Positions 6,060 through 13,998 of a DNA stretch of 17,872 nucleotides are shown here, one piece after another. The DNA is from CAVURW01 sp963743595 (GTDB taxonomy: Bacteria; Verrucomicrobiota; Verrucomicrobiia; Methylacidiphilales; UBA1321), in contig CAVURW010000020.1 of assembly GCA_963743595.1 (NCBI GenBank), positions 1 to 17,872 on the forward strand. Direction: 5' to 3'. The first letter of the stretch is position 1; the number at the start of each line of letters is the position of its first letter. The notes beneath the pieces are model-generated. The model searched no databases. It worked only from the letters and a program-made list of their open reading frames with translations, and had not been told where the DNA came from. The translations under genes and the position numbers were made by a program.

Positions 6060-7634
6060 TCATGGGAGTTGAGATGTGCCCGATAACGGGGCCGTGCGCT
6101 TCGATTTTATTATTTGTTCCAACCTGATTTTGAGTTCCTGTGCTACTTCAGGATGTTGCAGGACAACGTTGGTCGTTTCCGCCTCATCGGCAGCCAGATC
6201 ATAGAGCTGAGTTTTCGGGGCATCGGGCTTGATTTTTCCATCGGGTGTGATGTCGCTGTTGACTTCATGAGTGAGCGCGATCACCTCCAAACTCTCTTTG
6301 CCTCCGCCTGAGCCCTGGGCATTAATGTAGAGCCATTGGCCTTGGCGCAGGGCGAGTGTGGCTGGTGTGGGTGCCGCTGACAAGAGATGGTCCCGAATCG
6401 GCTTATCCGGATTCCCGATCAATGCGGGCAGCATGTTGAAGCTATCCACTCCCTCATGGGCCGCCAGCGATTCGCCTACCACCGCCGAGATGGTGCCAAG
6501 CAGATCCACCAGCCCTATCAGTTGATTCGAGGTGCTTCCTGCTGGGATGTGCCCCGGCCAGCGCGCGATGAAGGGTTCACGGTGGCCACCTTCCCAAGCA
6601 TCAAACTTAAAGCCGAGCAGGTTGCCGTCGGCGCGAAGACCCGCTTGCCAGGCAGCCAACCCATCAGCCTGCGGGCCCGCAGAGCCTTCATATTGGCTGC
6701 GGGCTTTCATCATCGCACCATTGTCACTGGTGAAAATGACGAGTGTTTTATCCGTTAGTTTGAGTTGGTCGAGCGTCGCCAAGAGTTGGCCAACTTCCGC
6801 GTCGAATTCTTGGATGTAATCTCCATAGGGTCCACACTCGCTCGTGCCCAGGTACTTCGGGGCGGGCGTGATTGGAAGATGGACGAGTGGCGTGGCATAA
6901 TAGAGGAAGAACGGCTTGTCCGGATGCTGCTGCCGTAGCCAGGAAATCGCCTTATCGGTTAACTTAGGTCCGAGTTCAGTGGGCGTGTATTGCGCCGCCT
7001 TTCCACCTTCACAATAAGTGATGGAACCGGACTTGAATACCAAAGGATCGGCAGGATCGAGCCCGACCACGCGATGATTCTCGACATAAACAAAGGGCGG
7101 ATGACTGCTGGCCTCCGGGATACCGTAATAATAGTCGAATCCAACTTCGAGCGGACCGGGGTTGAGTTCACCGTTCCAATCCGGGGTACCTTTGCCAAAG
7201 CCGAGATGCCATTTGCCGATACAAGCCGTGGCGTAGCCCTGCCGCTTGAGCAGGCTGGCAATGGTCGTCGTCTTGGCCGGGTCGATTAACAGCGGGGCGT
7301 GGCAAAAGACCGGTTCCCAGTTATTGATCCTCCAGGCGTATTGGCCGGTGAGCAGGGAATAACGGGACGGGGTGCAGACCGAGGAGGTGGAATGGGCATC
7401 GGTGAACCGACGACCCTCGGTGGCCAGTTTATCCAGATTGGGGGTCTTGACCTTCGTCGCACCGTAGCATCCCAGGCTTCCATAGCCGAGATCGTCGGCG
7501 AGGATGATAATGATATTGGGCTTCGAGCTACTCGGCATGCTGCCCACATCGGCGGCCTGGGTTGAAGGCAGCGGCAGCCATCCCAAAATTGCTAGGGCGA
7601 TCAATCGACGGATCGCTAGTGGGTTTCGATTCAT
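6060..7634 (-). CDS. Secreted formylglycine-dependent sulfatase (arylsulfatase-like)
   Basis: Hydrolyses sulfate esters, probably on a polysaccharide, outside the cytoplasm. The frame is open to a TTG at 7679, but ATG 7634 starts a signal peptide (residues 1-27, MNRNPLAIRR then a hydrophobic run ending PSTQA), so that start is chosen, giving 524 residues. Catalytic features: metal ligands Asp47-Asp48 in IIIILADDLGYG, and the sulfatase signature with Cys87 in CTPSRYSLLTGQ, the residue converted to formylglycine. Further downstream are GKWHLGFG, the FTSDNGA metal motif, and HREPFIARWPG. The length is normal for family S1 sulfatases. The subfamily, and hence substrate, cannot be read; a fucosidase lies 3.5 kb away on the same strand. 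No SD is present, and a good promoter lies only about 16 bases upstream of the ATG. No maturase (FGE or anSME) gene is in the window. Confidence 0.93.
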   Translation of the reverse strand: MNRNPLAIRRLIALAILGWLPLPSTQAADVGSMPSSSKPNIIIILADDLGYGSLGCYGATKVKTPNLDKLATEGRRFTDAHSTSSVCTPSRYSLLTGQYAWRINNWEPVFCHAPLLIDPAKTTTIASLLKRQGYATACIGKWHLGFGKGTPDWNGELNPGPLEVGFDYYYGIPEASSHPPFVYVENHRVVGLDPADPLVFKSGSITYCEGGKAAQYTPTELGPKLTDKAISWLRQQHPDKPFFLYYATPLVHLPITPAPKYLGTSECGPYGDYIQEFDAEVGQLLATLDQLKLTDKTLVIFTSDNGAMMKARSQYEGSAGPQADGLAAWQAGLRADGNLLGFKFDAWEGGHREPFIARWPGHIPAGSTSNQLIGLVDLLGTISAVVGESLAAHEGVDSFNMLPALIGNPDKPIRDHLLSAAPTPATLALRQGQWLYINAQGSGGGKESLEVIALTHEVNSDITPDGKIKPDAPKTQLYDLAADEAETTNVVLQHPEVAQELKIRLEQIIKSKRTAPLSGTSQLP

Positions 7635-7649
7635 CTGCGCCGTGAAGTT

Positions 7650-7679
7650 CTTATAGTCTCCTAAGAACCCGATTGACAA
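7650..7679 (-). promoter_or_regulatory. Candidate sigma-70 promoter for the sulfatase
   Basis: Reading the minus strand, TTGTCA (7679-7674) and TATAAG (7655-7650) are separated by 18 bases; each matches five of six consensus positions. The predicted transcription start near 7643 leaves a leader of about nine bases before ATG 7634, too short for an SD, and none is seen. Confidence 0.5.
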
Positions 7680-7705
7680 GGTGTTTCTGCCAGAGGCTGA
7701 ACCGG

Positions 7706-7724
7706 CGTGATTTTATTCATCACG
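7706..7724 (-). other. Small inverted repeat between the efflux operon and the sulfatase
   Basis: CGTGAT (7706-7711) and ATCACG (7719-7724) flank a seven-base loop. It lies about 60 bp past the membrane-fusion gene stop and could aid transcript ending, but there is no T-run, so a terminator is not claimed. Confidence 0.25.
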
Positions 7725-7784
7725 GTGGAGGAACTTGTTGATAGTGAGGAAGTTACAGAAAACGCTCTATCCGCACATTCTTGG

Positions 7785-9071
7785 TTACGGCTTGCTCGGC
7801 GTTGGCGTCGGCGCTGCGGAGGGTGAAGGTTGCACGGTCACATGTACCTTCATGCCGTCGGTTAGAGAGTCTGAGGGGTTCAGAATGATCAGGTCGTTCG
7901 TCGAAAGGTCCGAGACGACTTCCACTTTCGCGCCGAAATCGCGACCGATCTTGATCGAGCGAAGGTGCACAGTGTTCGTGGAAGGGTCGACGATTCCGAC
8001 CTGCGTGCCTTGACTGCGGAACAGGACCGTATTGCCCGGGATGACGAGTGGCGGCTTAGGGCTCTCGAGGTCAAAATGAACTTGCGCGTAGCCGCCGGTG
8101 AGCAATTTGAGAGAAGGATTCGGGACATCCACTTCAGCCACCAGGGTCAGGGAATTGGGGTCAATGGAATCGGACGTCCGGGTCAGGGTGCCCGCAACGG
8201 GCTCGTTTGGCGACGAAGCGAGAAAGACTTGGGCCACGATACCGATCTTCGCGAGTGCTGCGTAAGCTTCCGGCACGGCCACGAAAACGCGGAGCGTGCT
8301 GGTTTGAGCGATATGGAACAGCTCTTGCGAACCGGCACCGGCATTGATCAGATTACCCACTTCCACGCCCCGCCGTGTGATCACACCATCGAAAGGCGCG
8401 TAGACCTGCTTGAAGCTTTCAATCTGCTGCAGCCGATTCATTTCGGCTTGGGATGCGGCTAAAGTCGCGCGCTTGGCAGAGAGGTCGTCGTTGGCCGAAT
8501 CGACCTCCTGCTTGGAGACAGAATTGCTGGTCATCAGCTCGTTGTAGCGCTGAGCGTTCGATTCCGAGAGCTTCAGGTTCGCGGCGTTTTGTGCAACGGT
8601 GGCCTGCGCTTGGGCGTATTGCTGATCGGTTTCTGGTGTATCGATCTCCGCGAGCAATTGCCCCTCTTTCACGGGCGTGCCGATATCGACCAGCCACCGC
8701 TTCAAATAGCCGTTCACTCGTGCGTAGACGGAGCTGTCCCGGAGCGCTTGCGCGGAGCCGGGAAGAACCAGATGGATGGTCGTGGAGCCGAGCTCGGGAT
8801 GCGTAACTAGGACGGTGGTCTCAGACATCTTTTGCGTTTCCGTAGTGAGCTTCTCCTCGGCCTCTTGGCGATTTTTAGTGATTAAAACAAAGGCGAGACA
8901 CGCCGCGCCAACGATTGCTGATAGGATCAAAAATCCGATGAGGAGGATCAGGAGATTGGAGGCGGTCGGCGGGGGAGGCACGTCGCGCTTCGGTTGCTCG
9001 GGAGTCGGCTCCGGGTCAGCAGGAAGGTCGATCGAGACAGGCTTTGGATTCTTGGAGGGAGGAGTTGTCAT
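7785..9071 (-). CDS. RND efflux periplasmic adaptor (membrane-fusion protein, HlyD/AcrA type)
   Basis: 428 residues; links the inner-membrane RND pump to an outer-membrane channel. A Pro-rich cytoplasmic N-terminus (1-36) leads into one membrane anchor at about 38-65 (LLILLIGFLILSAIVGA); there is no lipobox. The first lipoyl half has YARVNGYLKRWLVDIGTPVKEGQLLAEID, a helical hairpin with QYAQAQATVAQNAANLKLSESN and SVSKQEVDSANDDLSAKRATL follows, and the second lipoyl half has YAPFDGVITRRGVEVGNLI. Beta-barrel and membrane-proximal domains follow, then a Pro/Thr/Ser tail. Length is usual. The start is 16 bases past the pump stop and has no SD, suggesting coupling to the pump. The order pump then adaptor is the reverse of acrAB. 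No TolC-like gene is in the window. Confidence 0.93.
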   Translation of the reverse strand: MTTPPSKNPKPVSIDLPADPEPTPEQPKRDVPPPPTASNLLILLIGFLILSAIVGAACLAFVLITKNRQEAEEKLTTETQKMSETTVLVTHPELGSTTIHLVLPGSAQALRDSSVYARVNGYLKRWLVDIGTPVKEGQLLAEIDTPETDQQYAQAQATVAQNAANLKLSESNAQRYNELMTSNSVSKQEVDSANDDLSAKRATLAASQAEMNRLQQIESFKQVYAPFDGVITRRGVEVGNLINAGAGSQELFHIAQTSTLRVFVAVPEAYAALAKIGIVAQVFLASSPNEPVAGTLTRTSDSIDPNSLTLVAEVDVPNPSLKLLTGGYAQVHFDLESPKPPLVIPGNTVLFRSQGTQVGIVDPSTNTVHLRSIKIGRDFGAKVEVVSDLSTNDLIILNPSDSLTDGMKVHVTVQPSPSAAPTPTPSKP

Positions 9072-9087
9072 GGGTACGGTACGACGA

Positions 9088-12000
9088 CTAGTGAGACGTA
9101 AGGGAGCGGTGCTCAGTCACGTGAACTGGAGGAATTGTTGGGTGATCGAGGTTGATATCGTCATCGTGATGAACCGGCTTTTCGTAACCGCCCCGGATGA
9201 GACGGTAGACCACGGGCACAAAGAATAGCGTGGCGACAGTCGCGATGAGCAGCCCGCCAATGACCGCCCGGCCTAATGGCGCGTTTTGCTCACCGCCTTC
9301 GCCGAATCCCAGGGCCATCGGCACCATGCCGATAATCATTGCCGCTGCGGTCATCAATACGGGGCGAAGACGCGCGGCTCCGGCACGCAAAACGGCTGTG
9401 TAACCATCCACGCCCTGGCTGCGTTGATCTTTCGCGAAGGTGATCACCAGAATCGAATTGGCCGTAGCCACACCGATGCACATGATTGCGCCCATCAGGG
9501 AGGGGACGCTCAGAGTCGTGCCCGTTAAGAAGAGAATCCAGCAGATCCCTGCGATCGCGCCCGGCAAGGCCGTGATAATGATGAACGGCTCAACCCACGA
9601 CTGGAAATTCACCACCATCAGAAGATAGACGAGGAGGATCGCGCCGATCATCCCCTGTTCCAACCCCGTAAACGACTCTTGCATCGTCTCCACCTGCCCA
9701 CGAATGAAAAGCGTGCTGGTGGGTGGAAGGTCTTTGTTGTGGCGAGCGTTCTCTACGATCGTACTGACCGCGTGTGCGACTGTGCCCAGATCCGTACCTT
9801 GAACATTGGCGTAGACATCCACGACCGGCAAAACACCATAGTGATTGACGATGCCCGGTTCTGATGTGCGGCTGATTTGCGCCAGATTTGCGAGAACCTG
9901 TTCTGGTCCTCCGCTGCCCGGGCGAACGGGAAGATTTTGCAGGTCTTGAATTGAACCTATTGTAAACTGCGGTGATTGCACCACCACGTTGTAATTGACC
10001 CCGTTCTTGGGACTCAAAAAGAACGTCGGTGTTGTCTGGAAGCTTCCGCTGAGCGAGACAAGAATGCTGGAGGCAATGTCCCGTGCCGTGATGCCCAATT
10101 GCTGCGACTTCGAACGGTCCATTGCCACACGGAAACTGGGTTCGTCGAAGACCTGCTGCACATGCACATCCACCGCGCCGGGCACCTTCTTGAGCTGCTC
10201 GCAGATTTGCTGAGCTACCACGAAGTTCTGGTCCAATTGCGGGCCGCGCAATTGAATATCGATGGGCGCTGGTAGACCGAAATTCAGGATCTGATTCACG
10301 ATGTCCGCCGGCTGAAATGCAAACAGCGTCCCAGGGAATTTCTCCGGGAGAATCATACGCAGTTGCTGTCGATAGGCCGCTGTCGGATGGTGATTCGGCT
10401 TCAGGGAAACCAGGATATCGGCGTCTGCCGTACCGACTGTTCCTGAGTTCGAGTAGGAAAGATTAATACCGCTGTAGGGCAGGCCGATGTTATCGAGGAT
10501 GCCGTTGATTTCGTTCGCCGGAATCGTTTGGCGGATGACGTCTTCAATGTTGTCGCAAAGCTTCGCCGTCTCTTCAATGCGCGTGCCTGTCTTAGTGCGA
10601 ATATGAAGCTTAAATTGACCCGCATCGACGTCGGGGAAGAAGTCCTGGCCCAGGCTCGATAGGAGCAAGCAACTGGCCACGCAACACGACAGGAACGCCA
10701 GCGAGAAAAGAATCGGGACGCGCAGGCAGCAATCGAGCAGGTAGGTGTAGGTGGTTCGCAGGGCGAGAAAGAGCGCTTCGAAGCCGTTGTGGATGGCGGC
10801 GAACGGAGCCGAAAGCATCTTTATGATGGAGTTGCCCGGACGCGGATGTTCCTCATGTTCTCTCAGGAGGTACATGGCCAGGGTCGGCACCAAGGTCCGG
10901 GAGAGAAGATAGGAAGCCATCACGGCGTAGACCACTGCTTTAGCCAAAGGAACGAACAGGTACCCGGCAACGCCTGAGAGCAGGAACATCGGCACGAACA
11001 CGATGCAAATGCAGAGCGTGGAGACAAACGCTGGCACCGCGATTTCACTGGCGCCATTGAGAATCGCTCGGCGTAAGCGTTCACCTCGAGCCAGGTGGTT
11101 ATCGATGTTTTCGATGGTGACCGTCGCGTCGTCGACCAAAATACCGACAGCAAGCGCGAGACCGCCAAGCGTCATGACGTTGATCGTCTCGCCGGTGGCG
11201 CTCAGAATGATGATCGACGAGAGAATCGAAAGCGGGATGGAGATGGCGATGATCAAGGTGCTGCGCCAATCGCCCAAGAAGAGAAGAATCATGATGGCCG
11301 TGAGGCAGGCGGCGATTACCATCTCGCGAATCACCCCATCAATCGAGGCCGTTACGAAGATCGATTGATCAAAGAGGGGCGTAATCACCGGCTTATCGGA
11401 CTCCGGAAGTTGGAGCGCCTGGCGCACTTTCGGAATTTTGTCGCGAACGTTTGCGATGATATCGAGCGTGGAGACGCGCCCGTTTTTGAGAATCGAGATT
11501 AGCGTGGAGCGAATTCCGTCTTGGCGCACGATGTTGGTTTGAGGGGCGGCTCCGTCGTGAACGTAGGCGACATCGCGCACGTAGATGGTCGCTCCATTAA
11601 CCACAGTGATGGGGAGAGTGTTCAGTTGATCGACTTCCGTGGGAGCGCCGTCGACAGAAATATCATATTCCAGCGGGCCAATCTTAGCTGTGCCCGAGGG
11701 AAGAATGAGGTTTTGCGCACCCAGCGCGTTCACGACATCGTTTGGCGTGAGGTGGTAAGCCTGGAGCGCGGGGACATTGAGGTCGACCTGGATTTGCCGG
11801 GTTTTGCCACCGTAAGGAAAGGGAATTGCCGCACCTTGAATATTCGTCAGCGGCGGGCGAATGAAGTTGAGCGAGAGGTCGTTCAGCTGTTGCTCCGAGA
11901 GAACCGGGCTCTTGGTTCCGAGCTGAATGATGGGCACGCTGGAGGCCGTGTATTGAACCACAAGCGGAGGCGTCGTGCCGGGCGGAAGCTGGCGCAATTG

Positions 12001-12345
12001 TGTTTGGCAAATCGCGGTGGTTTGCGCGACCGCCATGTCGATCTTGACGCCGGGATGGAAGAAGATCTTGATGACTGCCACGCCGTTCAACGAGGTCGAT
12101 TCCGTATGCTCAATGTCGTTTACCGTGGTGGTCAGCGCGCGCTCATTGAGAGAGACGATTCGTCGCTCCATTTCACGAGGAGCAAAACCGGCGTAGTTCC
12201 AAATGATACTGACGACGGGGATGTTGATTTCGGGGAAAATATCGACCGGTGTGTGGTAGATGGTGAAGCCTCCCAAAAGGAAAATGAGGAGCGCTCCCAC
12301 GAGGAAGGTGTAGGGTTTATCCAGACCCAATTTGACGAGCCACAT
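9088..12345 (-). CDS. RND-family multidrug efflux permease (AcrB/HAE1-like)
   Basis: A trimeric inner-membrane, proton-driven exporter. The frame runs to a TTG at 12381 (1,097 residues), but ATG 12345 gives the N-terminus MWLVKLGLDKPYTFLV expected at the first RND helix, so 1,085 residues is preferred. Twelve-helix layout with two large periplasmic loops: first helix at about 13-33, the proton-relay Asp pair at 405-406 (VGILVDDATVTIEN) in the fourth helix, FVPMFLLSGVAGYLF in the sixth, and the tenth-helix region reading IGVATANSILVITFA. In that last motif AcrB has a Lys where this protein has Ala, as far as alignment by eye shows. Substrate range is unknown. First gene of a two-gene operon with the adaptor. 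No SD. A 14-bp palindrome just upstream suggests repression by a TetR-family protein not found here. Confidence 0.95.
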   Translation of the reverse strand: MWLVKLGLDKPYTFLVGALLIFLLGGFTIYHTPVDIFPEINIPVVSIIWNYAGFAPREMERRIVSLNERALTTTVNDIEHTESTSLNGVAVIKIFFHPGVKIDMAVAQTTAICQTQLRQLPPGTTPPLVVQYTASSVPIIQLGTKSPVLSEQQLNDLSLNFIRPPLTNIQGAAIPFPYGGKTRQIQVDLNVPALQAYHLTPNDVVNALGAQNLILPSGTAKIGPLEYDISVDGAPTEVDQLNTLPITVVNGATIYVRDVAYVHDGAAPQTNIVRQDGIRSTLISILKNGRVSTLDIIANVRDKIPKVRQALQLPESDKPVITPLFDQSIFVTASIDGVIREMVIAACLTAIMILLFLGDWRSTLIIAISIPLSILSSIIILSATGETINVMTLGGLALAVGILVDDATVTIENIDNHLARGERLRRAILNGASEIAVPAFVSTLCICIVFVPMFLLSGVAGYLFVPLAKAVVYAVMASYLLSRTLVPTLAMYLLREHEEHPRPGNSIIKMLSAPFAAIHNGFEALFLALRTTYTYLLDCCLRVPILFSLAFLSCCVASCLLLSSLGQDFFPDVDAGQFKLHIRTKTGTRIEETAKLCDNIEDVIRQTIPANEINGILDNIGLPYSGINLSYSNSGTVGTADADILVSLKPNHHPTAAYRQQLRMILPEKFPGTLFAFQPADIVNQILNFGLPAPIDIQLRGPQLDQNFVVAQQICEQLKKVPGAVDVHVQQVFDEPSFRVAMDRSKSQQLGITARDIASSILVSLSGSFQTTPTFFLSPKNGVNYNVVVQSPQFTIGSIQDLQNLPVRPGSGGPEQVLANLAQISRTSEPGIVNHYGVLPVVDVYANVQGTDLGTVAHAVSTIVENARHNKDLPPTSTLFIRGQVETMQESFTGLEQGMIGAILLVYLLMVVNFQSWVEPFIIITALPGAIAGICWILFLTGTTLSVPSLMGAIMCIGVATANSILVITFAKDQRSQGVDGYTAVLRAGAARLRPVLMTAAAMIIGMVPMALGFGEGGEQNAPLGRAVIGGLLIATVATLFFVPVVYRLIRGGYEKPVHHDDDINLDHPTIPPVHVTEHRSLTSH

Positions 12346-12366
12346 AGAAGACTGGTTAACATTAAA

Positions 12367-12380
12367 TGACTGATCAGTCA
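12367..12380. promoter_or_regulatory. Perfect 14-bp palindrome, candidate TetR-type operator
   Basis: TGACTGATCAGTCA is a perfect inverted repeat, 22-35 bases before the pump ATG. Size, symmetry and place fit operators of TetR-family repressors of efflux genes. On the minus strand it overlaps a TTGACT (12381-12376) that could serve as a -35 element, although the matching -10 position (TAACCA) is poor. It lies in the region between the divergent pump and DUF6580-like genes. Confidence 0.55.
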
Positions 12381-12438
12381 AATAGCCGGAAGGTCATGTG
12401 TCCTTTAAAGTCGATTAAAGAAATATATCCGAATCGGC

Positions 12439-12467
12439 TTGAGGAACCGACAAATAAAGTATCTATT
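12439..12467 (+). promoter_or_regulatory. Weak candidate promoter for the + strand membrane module
   Basis: TTGAGG (12439-12444), a 17-base spacer and TCTATT (12462-12467) would place the transcription start at about 12474, exactly on the GTG start of the next gene. This would make the transcript leaderless, which fits the absence of a spaced SD. The -10 match is only four of six, so this is tentative. Confidence 0.3.
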
Positions 12468-12473
12468 TAAGAG

Positions 12474-13127
12474 GTGCCACACAGAACACGACTTAACAAG
12501 TTTCTCAGGAAGCCGACTACAACGGCGATCCCTGTCGTGTTTTTTTTCGCATGGGTCACCGTTTTGTATCGGCTAGCTGCTGCTGGCCACCCCGCTTCCT
12601 TGCCGAATTTTAATCCGATGGTGGCCTTGACCTTGGTGGCGGCAGCCTATTTGGGACAACGCTACGGCTGGCTTATCGGCGCACTCGTCTATTTGATGGT
12701 CGAGTTCTCGTTTATCCCTTGGAATCACGTCAGCACCGGTTCCTGGTTCTCTCCGTTTATGATTCTGGGTCCAGCGTTTTATGCCGGGCTCGGCTGGCTC
12801 GGTTGTGAGCGGTTACATGTTCAGCTAGCAAATCGCTCGCTCTGGGGTTTCATTTGCACCAGTATTGCTGCTTCGGTCTCGTTTTATCTGATGGCGAACA
12901 CGGTGTCTTGGTGGGGAGCAGTGGAGTATCCGCAAACGCTCGTGGGCTGGGTTCAAGCGAACACCACGGGGCTGCCCGGCTATCCTCCAGCATGGATCTT
13001 TTTACGAAACGCAGTGATCGGTGACATCTTTTTCACGGTGATTTTTGTGAGTGCATTGGAGTTTTCTCTAGTGCGTCAGGCTGTTCTTTTATTTCCGAAG
13101 GTTGTCAGTCGGCAGCGTCTAGCGTAA
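12474..13127 (+). CDS. DUF6580-like integral membrane protein
   Basis: 217 residues starting at GTG 12474; an in-frame TAA at 12468-12470 bars any earlier start, and no well-placed SD is seen. Hydrophobic throughout, with about five membrane segments: 17-34, 46-62, about 64-80, about 95-112, about 121-140 and a last one near 180-200. The order NFNPMVALTLVAAAYLG, then a WG pair and YPQTLVGWVQANTTGLPGYP, then FLRNAVIGDIFFTVIF recalls the DUF6580 family of putative transport proteins (ECF-transporter-S-like). Substrate unknown. First gene of a tight + strand run; 13 bp separate it from the TIM-barrel gene. Divergent from the RND pump, sharing a 128-bp upstream region with it. Family call is from memory of the motifs. 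Confidence 0.7.
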   Translation: MPHRTRLNKFLRKPTTTAIPVVFFFAWVTVLYRLAAAGHPASLPNFNPMVALTLVAAAYLGQRYGWLIGALVYLMVEFSFIPWNHVSTGSWFSPFMILGPAFYAGLGWLGCERLHVQLANRSLWGFICTSIAASVSFYLMANTVSWWGAVEYPQTLVGWVQANTTGLPGYPPAWIFLRNAVIGDIFFTVIFVSALEFSLVRQAVLLFPKVVSRQRLA

Positions 13128-13140
13128 GAGCAGAGAGGTC

Positions 13141-13998
13141 ATGCGCCCTTCTTTAGCCCTTTCGACGCTTTGGAATAGTCATCGACACCGAGACGGCTAT
13201 TTCATGCTGCAGGAGATTCGGAAGCTGGGATTTCCCGGAGCCGAACTTAGCGCGAGCCTGGAAGAGTATCACTGGGACGGGATCTATCGAGCAGCGGATC
13301 GAAATTTGATACGTCTCGTCTCGATGAGTCTGCCCGCAGAGGCGTGGAGTGACGATAAGCTGACGGAATTTGCTTTTAACCGTGCGCATAAAGCGGGAGT
13401 TCCCATCATTGTGTTAGGCCCGATGACTCCGAAAGTGACGGCCACCACGAGCAGTCTATTGCGACTTTACAAACGAGGTCACTTCCTGGAACGCGATTTC
13501 GTTTCCGTGAAATTGGCGGCGGTGAAGCGACGGCCCTCCGATATCAGCGCAGCCAGCGAACAGTGGTTCACTCGGCTTAGTAGTCTTGTCAACCTAGCAA
13601 GAATGTATAAGCTCCGACTCGCCGTGGAGACGACACTTGTCTATGAATCTTTCCCTCAAGAGGATGAAGAACTGGAGAGCGCACTGAAAAAGTTGCCTGC
13701 AGAGGTGGGCTATTGGCACGATTTCGGCCACGCCGCGCGTAAGGATTTTTTGGCCTGGCACACGCATGGCGAAACGCTAGGACGCTGGGCGGATCGGCTG
13801 CTCGGCTACCACGTGCATGATTGTCGTCGGCCAGATGAGGATCACCTGCCTCTGAGCCACGGAGATATCGAGTTTGCGCCCTTGTTACCGTTGACCCAAA
13901 ATACCGTAGCCGTTTTGGAATTGGGCCCCAAAACGCCGGATGAACAAGTTCTGTCGAGTCGTCATTTATGGCATTCTTACGTCGAAACGTCGGCCTAA
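13141..13998 (+). CDS. Xylose-isomerase-like TIM-barrel protein (sugar phosphate isomerase/epimerase family)
   Basis: 285 residues, cytoplasmic, no signal peptide. The SD AGAGAGG at 13132-13138 sits just before ATG 13141. It has the divalent-metal layout of the AP-endonuclease-2/xylose-isomerase fold: Glu163 in RLAVETT, His193-Asp194 and His197 in YWHDFGHA, the HVHD group at 224-227, HGDIEF at 240-245 and a final Glu260 in VAVLELGP. N-terminal LALSTLWNSH and GFPGAELSAS match the first two strands. The substrate cannot be read; members range from sugar isomerases and epimerases to endonuclease IV-type enzymes, and the sequence lacks clear endonuclease IV hallmarks. The gene overlaps the following flippase-like gene by 31 bp, so the two are tightly linked. 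Confidence 0.83.
   Translation: MRPSLALSTLWNSHRHRDGYFMLQEIRKLGFPGAELSASLEEYHWDGIYRAADRNLIRLVSMSLPAEAWSDDKLTEFAFNRAHKAGVPIIVLGPMTPKVTATTSSLLRLYKRGHFLERDFVSVKLAAVKRRPSDISAASEQWFTRLSSLVNLARMYKLRLAVETTLVYESFPQEDEELESALKKLPAEVGYWHDFGHAARKDFLAWHTHGETLGRWADRLLGYHVHDCRRPDEDHLPLSHGDIEFAPLLPLTQNTVAVLELGPKTPDEQVLSSRHLWHSYVETSA

Noticed and set aside
11521..12369. 282-codon + strand frame opposite the RND pump
   Set aside because: Antisense shadow, Arg/Asp/Val-rich, no domain; the pump frame is certain.
12346..12381. TTG start for the RND pump 36 bases upstream
   Set aside because: ATG 12345 gives the usual RND N-terminus, and the upstream codons overlap the operator-like palindrome.
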